64,000 bases of DNA from Epiperipatus broadwayi (lineage: Eukaryota; Onychophora; Udeonychophora; Euonychophora; Peripatidae). Under the pieces are notes generated by a model. It saw only the letters and a list, made by a program, of their open reading frames with translations. It was not told where the DNA came from and searched no databases. Made by a program: the position numbers and the translations under genes. This document shows positions 47,243 to 59,925 of the stretch, piece by piece. The stretch lies in assembly GCA_028023455.1 (NCBI GenBank), contig JAQFVV010013338.1, positions 88,573 to 152,572 of the forward strand, written 5' to 3'. Each line of letters starts with the position of its first letter. Position 1 is the first letter of the stretch.

Positions 47243-47695
47243 CAGTAGTGCCACCCATTGCAAGCCAACGTAATCAATGGATGCAAGAATCTTGTTTACA
47301 AAATTCCTATCTAATTTCTACTCATTCAATATCCCCAAACTAGATTCTAGCTTGTGGATTTTATCAGTTAGGGGCTTTGGATTTGAGAGCACTGCATCTA
47401 TCTCAGTAATTAATCCAACCCTCTGGCAATCATCTTTTGCTATGAATACACAATGAAAAGACAATCATATTTTCAATTCAAGCTCATTCATTTGTATAGT
47501 CATGCAAATCTAAACCTAGTTCAGAGGCTATATATTTAGTTGCAGTGCTCACTGATCCAAAGCTCTGCATGGAAGAATGCCACAAGCTTGAAACTAGTCT
47601 GGGGATATTAAAAGAGTAGGCACTGGATGGTGATTTTATGCACAAAGCTTCTTACATCCACTGATTACTCTGGCTTCCATTGGGTGGCACTATTG
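47243..47695. repeat. Full-length fold-back element, 453 bp, with terminal inverted repeats
   Basis: The ends CAGTAGTGCCACCCATTG and, reverse-complemented, CAATAGTGCCACCCAATG match at 15 of 18. Pairing continues inward: AAGCCAACGTAATCAATGGA against AAGCCAGAGTAATCAGTGGA, then AATATCCCC.AACTAG, and a GCTTTGGAT.../GAGCACTGCA block near the centre (47469). The arms are more diverged than in the other palindromes. No coding capacity and no clear target duplication. This is a foldback MITE of unknown superfamily. Confidence 0.88.
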
Positions 47696-50600
47696 TATGG
47701 AGAGTTTTGCCACTGGTTTAACAGCTTGAATAAACATATTAAATGATGATCATGTGATGTTTAGTGGTTTAATAAGATAGTGGTTAACCAAAATCGAGAG
47801 AACTTATAATAATGGATTTAACTATCAGTTATTTTATATTGCAGTAATACAGTTACTAGGTATTACTACCATATGTTACACTTACTACTCAGATTTCAGG
47901 TGAGATAGAGAATACACTTTGAATTTAGTTAGTATATAAATTTCATAATAAAACCCTGAGTGAAATATTTTAATTATATTAATTTATGATCAGTATTTAT
48001 ACTATGTTTATTGATAATTGCATTTTTAAGTGCATATAATATTGGTTGTTACATTTAAATTCTTTTATGTATTAGCTGCAGACTGGTTTGTATTTCCAAA
48101 TATATAGATATATGGTATTATGCAAAGTATCTAATGTAAGTTCAAAGGCCAGAAATTGAACAGAGTTATGGGAATATAATTGTTTTAGTAAATGTAAAAT
48201 TGGAATCATATTTATCAAAATTTGTTTGTAAATAGAGGTTTACATAAAATTAATACAAATTAGTCACATTATTTTATGACAAATATATTCATGTAAAGTA
48301 CTAATTTATTGTTTTCTGGGTGAATCATGACATATTCACATAGGATTAAATTAATGAATTTAAAAGTATATAAAAAACAATTCATTGAACAATTACAAAG
48401 TACTTTACAATTGAACAACTTTTTAACAAATCTTCAATTAATATGTACACAATTTTCAATTGGATAAAAAAATCAAATCAAGAAATGTATCCAAATTTGA
48501 TAAAGTATGACATTTTTGCAGAATTATACTCAGCATCAGATTCAAAAATATTCATATTTTTTTGTAAAAATAAAGTTTCAGCATCATACAATAATGTGAA
48601 TTCATTATTATTGTACAGCAACATTCCAGGGGTATAATGATTTTCCCTTTCTTAAAACAAATTACAACAAATTATTATGAACTCACAGTTGTGTTTATCT
48701 TTCTATATAAGATGTTAAATAATGTTCTTGCTAAGCCAAACTAATTAATATCAAATGCAGTCATTTTCAATTTTCTTTTCACTTGTGCACCTCTTGACAG
48801 CCTGTTTCCACAAATTGTATCCAAATATTGCAAAAATGTTTGTTATTAATGGCAAAATTATAATTAAAAGAGAGTGCAGTTGTTGCGTTGTTAAATGGAA
48901 AAGATATAAGCACATCAAAAAATAGTTATCAAATAATATTAGCAGATCCTGAAAGAATTAGACAAAATTGGTGTGAGAATAAGCTAACTTTAGTTTATTT
49001 CACAAAAATTGATCTCTTTAAAGTCACAACATAATCTGATTCACAGTTTCATGCATTAGCATATGTTAAATAATATAGAGAGCAATTAAATGCACATAGG
49101 GCTTATTTTGTGAATAAAAGTTATATAAAGTACAAAATAATACCAAGAGTGTCATATTTCAAAAGATCTACACATCTCTATATAACATTGGTAATTAGAG
49201 ACAGGACATGATAAAAAAAAGCTAAAGATAATTTGACAATTGTTATTATGAGTGATAATTTATAAAATATTCCATAAATGGATTTATTAATATGTGCATC
49301 ATTTCAGCTAGTCTATTTGATTCATTGTATAGTAAGCACAAAAGCATGAACTTAAAATTACTCAGCATGTAGAATTAGGTTTACTTATGAAAAGAGATTT
49401 TGATAATTTCTGAACTAGCTTCAGTAGCTAAAAATTGTCAAGTTATATTATTTTTAATTGTATATATATGGAAAGAACTGACTTGAACCAAAAATATCAT
49501 TAACTAGAGGATGGTGAGAAATATAGTTTTTTCCTCAAAGTTTAATGATAGTATTAGTGATTCCATAGATAAATTGAAAAATGATTACATAAAACAGTTT
49601 CCACTTTTATTTTTATGCCAATCAGACACAAAAGAATTAATATTTGAGAAATTTGATTGTGTTTAAACTATGCATTTGGAATATTTTAGTTTTAAAACAA
49701 TAATTTTACAATTTTAAATGAAAATCATTTATATAAAAGGAATCAGATAAAATACTTTTAATAGAAACAAAATTTTCTGAGTACACTTGGTAGATATCTT
49801 ACAAGAATGAAAATTTGTAGAAATATTAGAGCATATTTTTTGATGATACTTAATGAGCTAGATCGAAAAAGTTTTTTTTATATTCATTGAGAAAACAAAT
49901 CCTAAATTTGAATTTCAAAATATTTTTTTGATACTTTTTGATGACTTTGATTTTATTAATACAAGAAAGAGCAAAAAAATTAAACAATAGAAGAAAAAAA
50001 GTACTTAAAGTTAGCTCCAAATTGACATTATTAAAAAATATTCTTGCCAAATCTTATCAAAAGTAAACTGTTAATTATTTCAGTCACATTAACTTCTATT
50101 TATTTGTTGAGATTAAAATATATTTTCCATTTAAAAAGCAAACAAACAACTAGGTTATGCTTTTTATATTATTTAAATCATAAAATACAATAATATATAC
50201 CTAATTTTGTTTTCGAAGTTTAGTTTTGAAAAGGTATGTGCCCTATTGGTGTTGATGTTTTTGACATTAGGTTTTTTAAAAAAGTGCACCTTGTTGGTGT
50301 TAATGTTAAAAAAATAAAGATTAAAAAAAGATTTCATTTATTATTTTTTTCGAAATTTAATAGACGAGTTATGTACTACTTTTATACTTTCGAATCTATG
50401 TTTTGTTAATTAAATCTGAAATATTTTTTTTCAGTAGCCTTCATACAATAAATAGTAATTCACCTACAAATGGAAGAGGAAATTAAGATGTAGTAGAATG
50501 AAGATAAAAAAAGTGAAAATAATATTTTGTTCTATTTTAAAAGCAAATGGCAATGATACAATTTACTCAATTAAAAAGTAACTTTTATGAGTAATAATAA

Positions 50601-51082
50601 AAATTTTCTAAGAAACAATAATATTGATAAAATGATATATATAAATGATATTTTTAATTTATAAAATTTTAAATTTTTAAAAATTAAAATGTTATAAAAA
50701 ATTGCATACTTGATACAAAAATGTTAATGTTTTTTTTTTTTATTAAAGAAATGTTTGAAAAACAAATAAAAATGAATAAGGTTAATGGTAGATTTCAGAT
50801 TTTATGTGCATTAGAGTATGAATCTTCCTCTGTCAATAATGGAAGTGACAAAATATTACAATCATATCATCTTTCTTTACATTATATTAAGTAATATGTT
50901 CAAATAAGATAAATCTATGATTTTTAACCTCCAAAAATAATTACCACATGTCTATAACATGATCAATATTGGAATATTAAGCTGCTACATTATGATCTAA
51001 CTACTTGGGAAAAAATACGTAACTTAGTTCTGACTCAAAAACGAACAAACAAAAAAAATCAAGCATTATTGGTTAACAAGAT
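47696..51082. other. A+T-rich sequence, no gene recognised
   Basis: Short open frames at 48443-48637 (plus) and 49850-50050 (minus) lack motifs. The 48440-49700 stretch is A-rich with mixed content and might hold a very old coding remnant, but I cannot align it to any family. Confidence 0.45.
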
Positions 51083-51149
51083 TTTATTCCAATATCAGCC
51101 TTTCAAGCTAATTGAGCACGCGCCTTTGAGAGTGTTAAATAAATGAATA
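51083..51149 (+). repeat. Single-arm copy of the 10966-11199 fold-back family
   Basis: From ATTCCAATATCAGCCTTTCA through GAGAGTGTTAAATAAATGAA it is nearly identical to the outer 65 bases of the left arm at 10970-11034. It then diverges, with no mirrored partner nearby. This shows the unit exists without its palindromic partner. Confidence 0.9.
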
Positions 51150-51481
51150 ATGATTACATAAAAAAATGGAATAAATCAATTATTTTGATAAGAAAATAAA
51201 GAAAATAAACAAAAATATAAAGAATGCATATTGAAAAGAAACTTAGATTATTATGTGAATTTTTTCTCTTGCCATCTAAAATATTAACTATAAAAAATTA
51301 CAGTAAACTAAATAAAATGTAATTTATATTATTTTATTGTATAAATTCAGTTATCTCTTCAGTTTTTAAGACATGCTTATTTTCTTTTTTATATATATTT
51401 TTCTATAAAAAATAACAGTTTGGGATTATTAACAGACTAAAAATGATTGTGTAGAACGGTAATATATTTTTAAAGTTATAT
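51150..51481. other. A+T-rich sequence, no gene seen
   Basis: Nothing recognisable before the PLE2 left end. Confidence 0.6.
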
Positions 51482-51670
51482 ATATATAAAATACATATTT
51501 TGCGGGTTCATCCGTGTTAAAAACTTTTAATATCAATTTACTGACGTTTCGACTTGGTCACACAAGCCATCCACAGAGTTATAAAAAGGTAGAAAGACGG
51601 TTGTAGAGGCGCTACAATCACTGGTTTGAATAAAACATTAAAAATCCCACCAATAGCAAAAATGTTAAAT

Positions 51671-52205
51671 TTAAGAATGTTTTTTAAAGAAATCTTTCCA
51701 AATAGGAGGAAGTTTGCACGTATCATCTCGCTTATTGATACAATCTGGCCTTTTAAGTATCTCAATGGCTTCTCTGATTTTGCATTGGTAGAGATTATCA
51801 CATCTGGATATGATCCTGGTACTAGAAAAATCTATTTTATGACCTGAATCTATAGTATGGAGTGAGAGTGCTGATGATGATGAGTGTTGTTTAACTGCAT
51901 TAGCATGCTCATCTCTCCTAACACTGATGCGACGATTACTCATACCTATGTAAGAAGCTTTACAATTTTTACATGAGATTTGATAGACACCATGAGATTC
52001 AAGAGGGATTGAATCCTTAGGCTTGGTTATTATATTGCTGATCTTTTGATGAGCAGAAAATGCTGTATCTATATTATAGCGTTTTAATATACGTCCGATA
52101 CTGTCTGTAGTTCCTTTTACATATGGAACACAAATCCTAATAGCTGACTTATCATCTTTTTGTTTCCTATTTTGTCTATTTTGGGCTTGAAATAAGGCTT
52201 TTTTT
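51671..52205 (-). pseudogene. PLE2 GIY-YIG endonuclease domain
   Basis: A frame open from about 52205 to the stop at 51671 covers the linker (basic RQNRKQKDDK), a KGTTDSIGRILKRYNI block, and then the endonuclease. Endonuclease landmarks are HGVYQISCKNCKASYIGMSN (GIY as GVY, Cys pair, YIG), RRISVRRDEH (candidate catalytic Arg and His), DSGH, KIREAIEI (candidate metal-binding Glu) and NKRDD (Asn). All hallmark residues of the PLE endonuclease seem present, so this domain looks less damaged than the rest. It is out of frame with the RT because of a probable 1-base change in an eight-T run (eight A in sense) at about 52199-52206. The domain nicks target DNA for insertion. Confidence 0.9.
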
Positions 52206-52890
52206 TATAAATTTGTAATTATAACTATTTGCTAATAAAACACTATTAATATGATTTATTTCTTCTTTCAGATGTGTGTCATCTGAAAGGTTAATTGCTC
52301 TATTTAAAAGAGTTTTGGCTACAGAAACTATCTGAGTTGGGTGATGATGAGAATGGAAATGTAAATATCTGTCTGTGTGTGTATCCTTTCTGTAAATAGA
52401 AAAAGATAAACTATTTGGTGTTCTGGTGACTAGAACATCAAGAAAAGGGAGTTTTCCATCAGACTCTGTCTCCATTGTAAATTTAATATGAGGATGCATA
52501 TTATTTAAATGTAAGAAAAAATCATCTAATGTATTTTTTCCATGTTGCCATATGACAAAAGTGTCATCTATGTATCTGAGCCAAATGAGAGGTTTTAAAG
52601 ATGATGATTCTAAAGCACGAGTTTCTATATATTCCATGAATAAATCAGCTATTACTCCTGAGATAGGTGAGCCCATAGGAGTACCAAAAACTTGTCTGTA
52701 ATGCTGTCCATTGTATACAAAATATGTATTTAAGAGACAATGTTTAATCAAAGCAATAATATGGTCTGGTAAATTGCAACGTTGTGAGATTATATTTAAA
52801 GCTTCATCAATTGGAATGTTTGTAAACAAAGACACGACATCAAAACTGACCAGAATGTCACTAGCATTAATTTTTAAACTTTTTAAAACG
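52176..52890 (-). pseudogene. PLE2 reverse transcriptase (motif A onward)
   Basis: The open frame runs from the 5' truncation to the stop at 52176. Upstream of any usable start it reads SDILVSFDVVSLFTNIPIDE (motif A, first catalytic Asp). It continues with VFGTPMGSPISGVIADLFME (motif B), WLRYIDDTFVIW (motif C, YIDD with both Asp), KLPFLDVLV and the Penelope-typical IYRKDTHTDRYL, HSHHHPTQIV and LLNRAINL. The usual N-terminal fingers region of several hundred residues is missing, so the protein is incomplete. No internal stop is seen. The frame is lost near 52200, within a homopolymer run. It assigns to the Penelope clade by these signatures. Confidence 0.95.
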
Positions 52891-52961
52891 TCAAAACGTC
52901 AGTAAATTGATATTAAAAGTTTTTAACACGGATGAACCCGCAAAATATGTATTTTATATAT

Positions 52962-52985
52962 TTAACCCGTGCAAATCTTCGTTTT

Positions 52986-53018
<33 letters not shown>
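52962..53018 (+). repeat. PLE2 terminal extension and (TA)n tract
   Basis: AACCCGTG and TTTTAAC lie after the inverted tail, followed by about 15 TA units (52989-53018). The same order is found at 31981-32026. The AACCCGTG here can pair with CACGG at 52927-52931, a small stem conserved in both copies. Confidence 0.8.
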
Positions 53019-53020
<2 letters not shown>

Positions 53021-56000
53021 ATATAATTTTATTATTTAATAAAATACAAAAACATAATTCAGATTCAAATATGTTTATAATTTAATAAAAAGTTTTCAAC
53101 TAATTTAAATATTAAAAAAAATATTATTGATAAAAATAATAAGAAAATACTTTTAAAAACAGCATTTCATTCTACTTCAAAGTCAGTTACTGTAAGCATG
53201 GAATAATCTGTGTTTAGTTTGAGTTTAAATAATGGTCTTCATCAGTAAACAATTTTAAAAAATGATACATCTACACCATCGTAAACCAATTATAACCCGT
53301 TTATAGATAAAACTCTAAGCATAAAATTCAAAATCATTCTAAGGGTTTGAACTTAGACAATTTACTTATATTGTGATAAAGATCTTAAATAAGGCCAGAA
53401 AATATATTTTTATTAACTTCATTTACATTTTAACTGCAAATACATTTCAAAATTTACATAATATGGAGTTTACCTATTAACACATTCACCTTATATATAC
53501 ACATATTTGTTATGCAAATAAGTCAATTATTTTATATAGCATGATGTTTTTACAAACTGTAATATTTTAAACAGCATTAAACTGTTGCACATGCATTTTG
53601 GATTTTAACTCTAAAATGAATGAATACAAACACTTCAAACACATGATAAAGTCTTTGGAAAAGATAGAATGGCCATCTATCTTTTCAAACCCAAATTCTT
53701 TTGTGTGGGTGAATCTTACCATAAACTTATTCTATGTACTTTTGAGTTGTCATTTTTAACTTGGATAATCAGGTAAATAATGATGCACATAGACCAAAGA
53801 TTTTCATTGATTAAAACATTATGTATTGACTAATCTGATGGTTGTGAATATAACTCTATTACTGAATACTTATTTGTTACTCAAACTTGCAAAATGGTTT
53901 TGAAATTTAACTAAAATTGTCTAACTACTTTCAATTACAATTAGGCAATGCCTTTGTTATAAAGAATGATGTAGTCTAATCACGTGAATGTGGTTTAAAC
54001 AAAATAATAATGATAATCAATGATAATAATATAAATAATAATAAGAATAATTAGCCACAACAATAACAAAAAGAAGGAATATAAATTAAATGAATATGCT
54101 CATTTTAAATAAAAATTGGTTCCGAATTGCATCTCTGTTTTAATTTTCTTTCCAGAAGAGAAAATAATTCACTCATTTTTTTTGGAAAGCATAACAAGAA
54201 TAAATTGACAAAGTTGTCAGGATTTCTGATCGATATTAGATTTTTATAGTAATTTTATTTTTATTTAAAATTTGTGAATTATTCTGTATTAGACTTTGTA
54301 ATGTTTGATATAAGTTTACCATACATTAACCTATAAATATTAGATAAACTTGATTTTATGAATTATTTCTCCATATAGACATTATATAACTAAAAATAGA
54401 ATTGGCTTTCTTGTCTCCTATTCAGCATTTTTTTATATATTGCCAAGATATATTTAATGAAAATAACATTATATAAATATTAATGTAAATCCTGAATTTT
54501 TAGATGTTTAATGAATAAATATTTCTCAATTAAGTAACAGAAATCATTTTGCTATATCACCAATATAATTCAAAGTGCTTTAAATAGATGACTATTAAAA
54601 TTTTGGTGAAATTGTAAGTGAAGTAGATTAGTAATAAATATAAGGTGATTTAAATATATTTTATAGAATGAATGGAGGATTTTGAATTAATATGATGTTG
54701 ATTAAGGAAAAATTTTAATATGTCACATATTGATATGATAATATATAAGATTGATTGGAAAATAATTTCTTATAGGCAGATAGTTTTGTCAGAAATTTTA
54801 ATGTGTTATATATGGTTTTATCATGAAATCTTTCTAAAAATATCAATATAGAAAATAATATTTGTATAATACCATACAAGTCTTATTAAATGTATTCTAT
54901 CAGAATTAATAAGTTTCTAAACTATTATGTTAATGATGTATAGTAAAAAATATAGTAACCCACAGTGAGGTGAGGGACATGTTTGAAATTATTTACCATA
55001 TAGATAATATTACCTCTAATGAATTTGGATAGAGCATGAAATAGAAGTATACATTTCTATTTGTATCTGCTCTCTATAAAAATTACATTTTATATTATAT
55101 AATGTAAATTGCATATGTTTAAATGTACCCAATATCATAAATGAAGAAAATAAAAAACTAGATGTTTTCAAAAAATTAAATTACCAAAAGTTACCCTTTT
55201 AGTAAATTTTCTCTTATGGCAATAAATATAAAAAGACATTTAGCTTGATTAAAAAATAGTTTCCAAGTACTTTTTAATAATAAAACTAGGAACATATTTA
55301 AATGTTAATTTTGTGATGAAGTTAAATATTAGTTCTAAGTGATTAGTTCAAATGTTCATGTGGCATCTGTTTGGTAAACATTGTAATTACTTTATAAATA
55401 AAATAACTCATTTGTCTATAAAAATACTTTAATGGTTAATCACACTCAGAAAGTTGTGTATCATTTAAATTCTATAGTTTACAGATGTGTTTCAGTCTAA
55501 AATGTTTTAACTTTCTAATATCCAATCTTATCACTGCATAAAACCACAGAAAGTTTTACACTATTTATAAATCAAAAATAATTGAAATTCTATCTTTAAT
55601 AGTTTATTGTACAGAAGATAATTTTGAGTTTAAGCATAATATCAAAAAAATAATAATAATAAATCTAAATTTTTAAGTGTAATTCGTTTTACTGTAACAT
55701 ATTTTGAAAATAAGTTATGTTTATTTTCTTAATGCACAAAATAAAATTATTAGTATGAAAAAGTAATTTAAGTTATTTATTGCAAATCTGAATAAAATAG
55801 GCTTGAATTGGAAGAAACGGTTAGAAAATAGTATAGGAATATTGGTTGAATATGTACTAGATATGGATTTTGATGTGAAAACTTTGTAAACATCCATTAA
55901 TTAATATAGTTTACACTAGATGATACTACTTGTGGACAGAGTTGCTATTGTTTTAAAAACTTGAGTAAGAAATAAGAAATGATGATCACATGATGATGAA

Positions 56001-59000
56001 GTAGTATATAATATAATATTTTGTAAATTGTAGCAAGATGGGGATAGCAGTCAAAACAATACTTATTTGGAGTCTATTTTTTTAAAATTATTTACAGTCA
56101 TTTTGTTTGACTTTTACATACAGTGTCAATGTCAAACTTTGTACCAAATTTCTTTTTAAAATGTTGATATATAAACTTAAAAATTTAATATTCATTTTAT
56201 ACATTAAGTAATTTTATTTATAGGAATAACAGAGATTGTCTTACTTTAAAATATATATTGATAGACTCTTCAAAAACAAAGTTTCTAATTTTGTTGCAGG
56301 ATAGTAATGCTGACTAGTTGTTGAGATACAATTAATCAGATAAAAGTAATAAGAGTTAGTTGAGTATTTACCAATATGATTTTTAATCTGAAAATCTTGA
56401 GCTGAGTTAACCCATTATGAAAAGGTATAACCATATAGATATATTCTCACTTAATAGCACTGAGTTAACTTGGGGTGAATTCTCACCAGAATCGCAATGC
56501 AAAATTAATTAACTAACCATGCCAGGAGCAGGATGAATATATAGTTTTTAAATTATGCAAACTATTGCAGCAAGAAATTTAAATTTAAAATGTAAAATGT
56601 TTCAATTTTTCACAAAAGGATGCAAGACTACTTCCTGTTGATTGAATTCAGGTGTTTTGCAATAACCATGCTTCTGTAAACTTTCTGTCATGATTGTCCC
56701 TCTTTATGCAAGTGGTTCTAATGTTAGAAGGGAAACATGTGTTCTGTAGCAATATTATGATTCAGGAAAATTGACTTATATTGCCAAACTTGTTTAGCTT
56801 TTTCATAAAGATAGGAGTATCAGATGACTCTAGTACATCTATTATTAGCTTGAGACTCCCTGTAATATGCTGCTCTATAAGATGGACAGGGATATAATTT
56901 TTTTGGACTATTTGAAGAGTGTGTTCAAATGGAGTTCTCTCTTTAGTATTGTTCAAAGATTGTTATGAGAGTGTGATGTTCTAAATGCTATTTAAACAGT
57001 ATCGATCAAATTTTTCAAAATTTTGTCGCTACACTAGGAATATATGTGATGCTAATCCTTGACTTACGTGGAATGCCTCTGGTAATTTTTTTGTTATATA
57101 ATGAGTTGAGAATTTGTAGTGGAGAGACTACAGCAATAAAAATTTAAAAAACAATATAAATTTAAAAATTATCTTACTAATAAAACTAAAATATATATTA
57201 TATATGTAAGTTGTACACATAAATACACTTGAATGTAAAAAGAAAAAACAATATTAATAAATGGTTATTTATTTTAAAATTCCATTTTTTGCTGTTTTTG
57301 ATTTACAAATTTATCCATAATTTTAACATTGACATTTTTTACATTTGTAATCATGTTTTGCTTTATTCTTAACACAGTTAAAACGATAAGTTTATTTTGT
57401 GCTTCTGAATTTCTTTAAAAAACGTTGTAATTCTTTTAAAAGTGATATAACATGGGATATGTTTCTGCCACCAAATTGCATGTAAAGTTTTCATTATTCC
57501 ACTTATTTTGACTAATCAAACATATTTCAGTAGTTGTGCTGTTTTTTGGGATTTGCAGTGAGTGCAAACTCCATTGAGTACACTTTTCTACTGATACTAG
57601 CTTTAGCCAAAAAATGTATTATCTTTTTCACAGTACAACTATTCATAAAAGATAAATTATATACGATATTATTTGCAATATTGGCTTAAAAATAAGAAAA
57701 TAATAAATAAAAATTTAAGATTGTTCAATAATAAAAGAGAAACTTTTATTTTATATTCACTGATGTTCTATATGTAACTCTTATGAAGGGGTTGTCAGTG
57801 ACTGAAATCATGTTTTAATTCTAATTATGAAAAACAGTTTGATTGCATTTAGTTTGTAGTAAAAAAAAAACAGTCAATAATGAATTTAATATGCTACTGT
57901 GTAAGCCGTTCTGGATTTGATCATTGTTTGCATATATTTGAACGTAAAACAAATATAAATATAAAAAAATAATTTTATCAATAATTTTGCCTCTTGAAAT
58001 AATGTACATTTTAATGAGATAATTTCTGTATGCATTAGAGAAAATATGATTCATTAAATAATATTTTCAACTCGTTATTTGAAAAGTTTAAGTTTAAATA
58101 ACTGGGCATATTGTTAAAACCTTCCACAAAATATATAACTCCCAGTATTTGCTAATTATTTCTGACCATTATGTATAGTAAGGATTTATAAAATTAAAAA
58201 AAAAAAAAAAAGGAAAATAAATAGATAAATTGTCTTTCATGAAAATAACTTCTCTTTATTTTAAATCTATAATTGAATTAATTAAGAATCGTGATTTTTC
58301 TATTGGTCAATGATTAAATTCAAATAAAAAATAAATAAAATGAGAATGTCAATATTGTGCAGTTGCAATAAATGAATTATACAATATAATTTAAAGTGTT
58401 TTCCTTATTACCAAATAAATAAATACTTATATGGTTTTGTGAAATAAGAAAAAAAATAATTTACTATTACATAATTTGATTGTAATATAAATATAGAGCA
58501 TACAATATTTTGTCTGTGTGTACTAATACAATAACATTTAATTTACGATATAAACTAGAACATTTAGGAATATAGAAAATAATTGATAATAATGGGAAAA
58601 AGAACATATATCAATTAATTCACTTAATGCAGTTTTTATACATAATACATAAGGTTTTTTTTTTTTTTTTAGTTTTGATTGCGAATATGCATGTGAAAAG
58701 TCTGGTCATCTTATTATTTCATTCACTTTTAATCTCATTATTGAGCTTTTTTTTACAATTAGAGCATGCAAATAGATAGAAACAATTTTTAAAAAAGTTC
58801 TACTTAATCTAGCACTAAATCTTCAGAACTTAATAACATCATAATATTTCCTCACTCATTCTTCAAGATTTTATATACCATCTTCCTTTCACTCTAATAT
58901 TATAGAAGTAGTGTTCATTGGCAAAATATCACATTTAATACAATACCCATTTCTTATTCAGCTTATAACTTAACTTACATTAGGAAAATATTTACTAGTC

Positions 59001-59318
59001 TGTGAAAATATTTTTTTCTAGTCTTATTGAATTCCAATGGCATTTATGATAAGTCTAAAATTTTGCATATTTCTGAAAATTCTCAATTTATATTACATTT
59101 TTAGACATTCACTAGACTAGAGATCCTTATAAACCATATTTTTTAGTAATGGTTTATGTTCTATTTTCAAGATAAAGGATATCCCATAGACATAGTCTAT
59201 AATCAATGTTTGGGCTTCATTCATATTTGAAAAAAATGTTTTTTGGATTGAATGAGTAAATCATTTCTATTATTATTGTAATGTGCCAATATTTACAGGT
59301 TAAAGGCTTATTGAAATA
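53019..59318. other. A+T-rich sequence, no gene recognised
   Basis: The only protein-like piece is a 64-codon minus-strand frame at 56762-56956 (contains TPFEHTLQIVQKNYIPVHLI). Its composition is unlike the surrounding chance frames, but I cannot assign it to a family. It may be a fragment of an old coding element. Confidence 0.45.
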
Positions 59319-59656
59319 CAAGTATACAATATTCAAATATGTTTAAAAATACATATGTACAAGCAACAAAGATTACAAATTATAAAATTATTATATAAAA
59401 GCCTTTTTCGGCAAATTATGTTTTTTTGCCCTTTTCAATATGTCTCCACAATTTAAAGCACATACAGTGACATCTATATCTTCTCTCATGTATTGATATA
59501 GATGCCACTGTATGTGCTTTAATTCATGGAGACATATTGAAAAGGGCAAAAAAACATAATTTGCCGAAAAAGGCTTTTATATAATAATTTTATAATTTGT
59601 AATCTTTGTTGCTTGTATATATGTATTTTTAAACATATTTGAATATTGTATACTTG
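59319..59656. repeat. Near-perfect fold-back repeat (162-bp arms, 14-bp loop)
   Basis: Arms 59319-59480 and 59495-59656 differ at only a handful of positions. Landmarks are AAAAGCCTTTTTCGGCAAAT, TTTTGCCCTTTTCAATATG, and GCACATACAGTG(A/G)CATC near the centre. It could extrude as a very stable cruciform. There is no open frame and no TA tract at its ends, unlike most others. High arm identity implies recent formation or continuing conversion between arms. Confidence 0.97.
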
Positions 59657-59741
59657 AAGTGCAACATAAAAAAAAAGAATTAATTTTAATTCTGATTCTT
59701 TTTCTGTATAGTATTTTGAAATACAAGTATAGCATAAATAT

Positions 59742-59826
59742 TTAAACTAGATGTAATTAAAGGGGATTTAAACCCAGACATCAAGCTCTCTACAGTCATC
59801 CATTCTATCCAATATAACTGATATTC
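59742..59826 (+). repeat. Single-arm copy of the 61814-62010 fold-back family
   Basis: CTAGATGTAATTAAAGG, CATCAAGCTCTCTACAGTCA and TTCTATCCAATATAACTGAT match the left arm at 61814-61892. The sequence after TATAACTGATATT (to about 59860) matches only weakly, and no mirrored second arm follows. Confidence 0.75.
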
Positions 59827-59925
59827 ATGACCCCATATATGTAAAAAAGATAAATGATCTCTAATATACATATTTTATACTAATCAGCAGTCATCAGTTG
59901 GTCCAGATCATCATCTCATATATAT

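Larger units (their letters stand above)
51482..52961 (-). mobile_element. Penelope-like retroelement PLE2, 5'-truncated, with inverted copy of its tail at the truncation
   Basis: The minus strand encodes RT from just before motif A through the thumb and then a GIY-YIG endonuclease. The sense 3' tail (51549 down to 51482) contains ACGTCAGTAAATTGATATTA, then ACACGGATGAACCCGCAAAA. The same roughly 68 bases appear in opposite orientation at 52894-52961, fused directly to the truncated 5' end. At the joint AAAACGTC is repeated twice (52885-52900), which looks like a microhomology junction. The inverted terminal repeats are therefore acquired. PLEs are known for partial and inverted terminal copies. 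A TA tract follows at 52989. Confidence 0.92.

Noticed and set aside
52921-52990. Hammerhead ribozyme in the PLE2 tail (CACGGATGA...CCCGTG)
   Set aside because: PLEs can carry hammerhead motifs, and CACGG/CCGTG can form a stem. But the core reads CGGATGA instead of CTGATGA, and no GAAA element follows a stem II. I could not fit the ribozyme.
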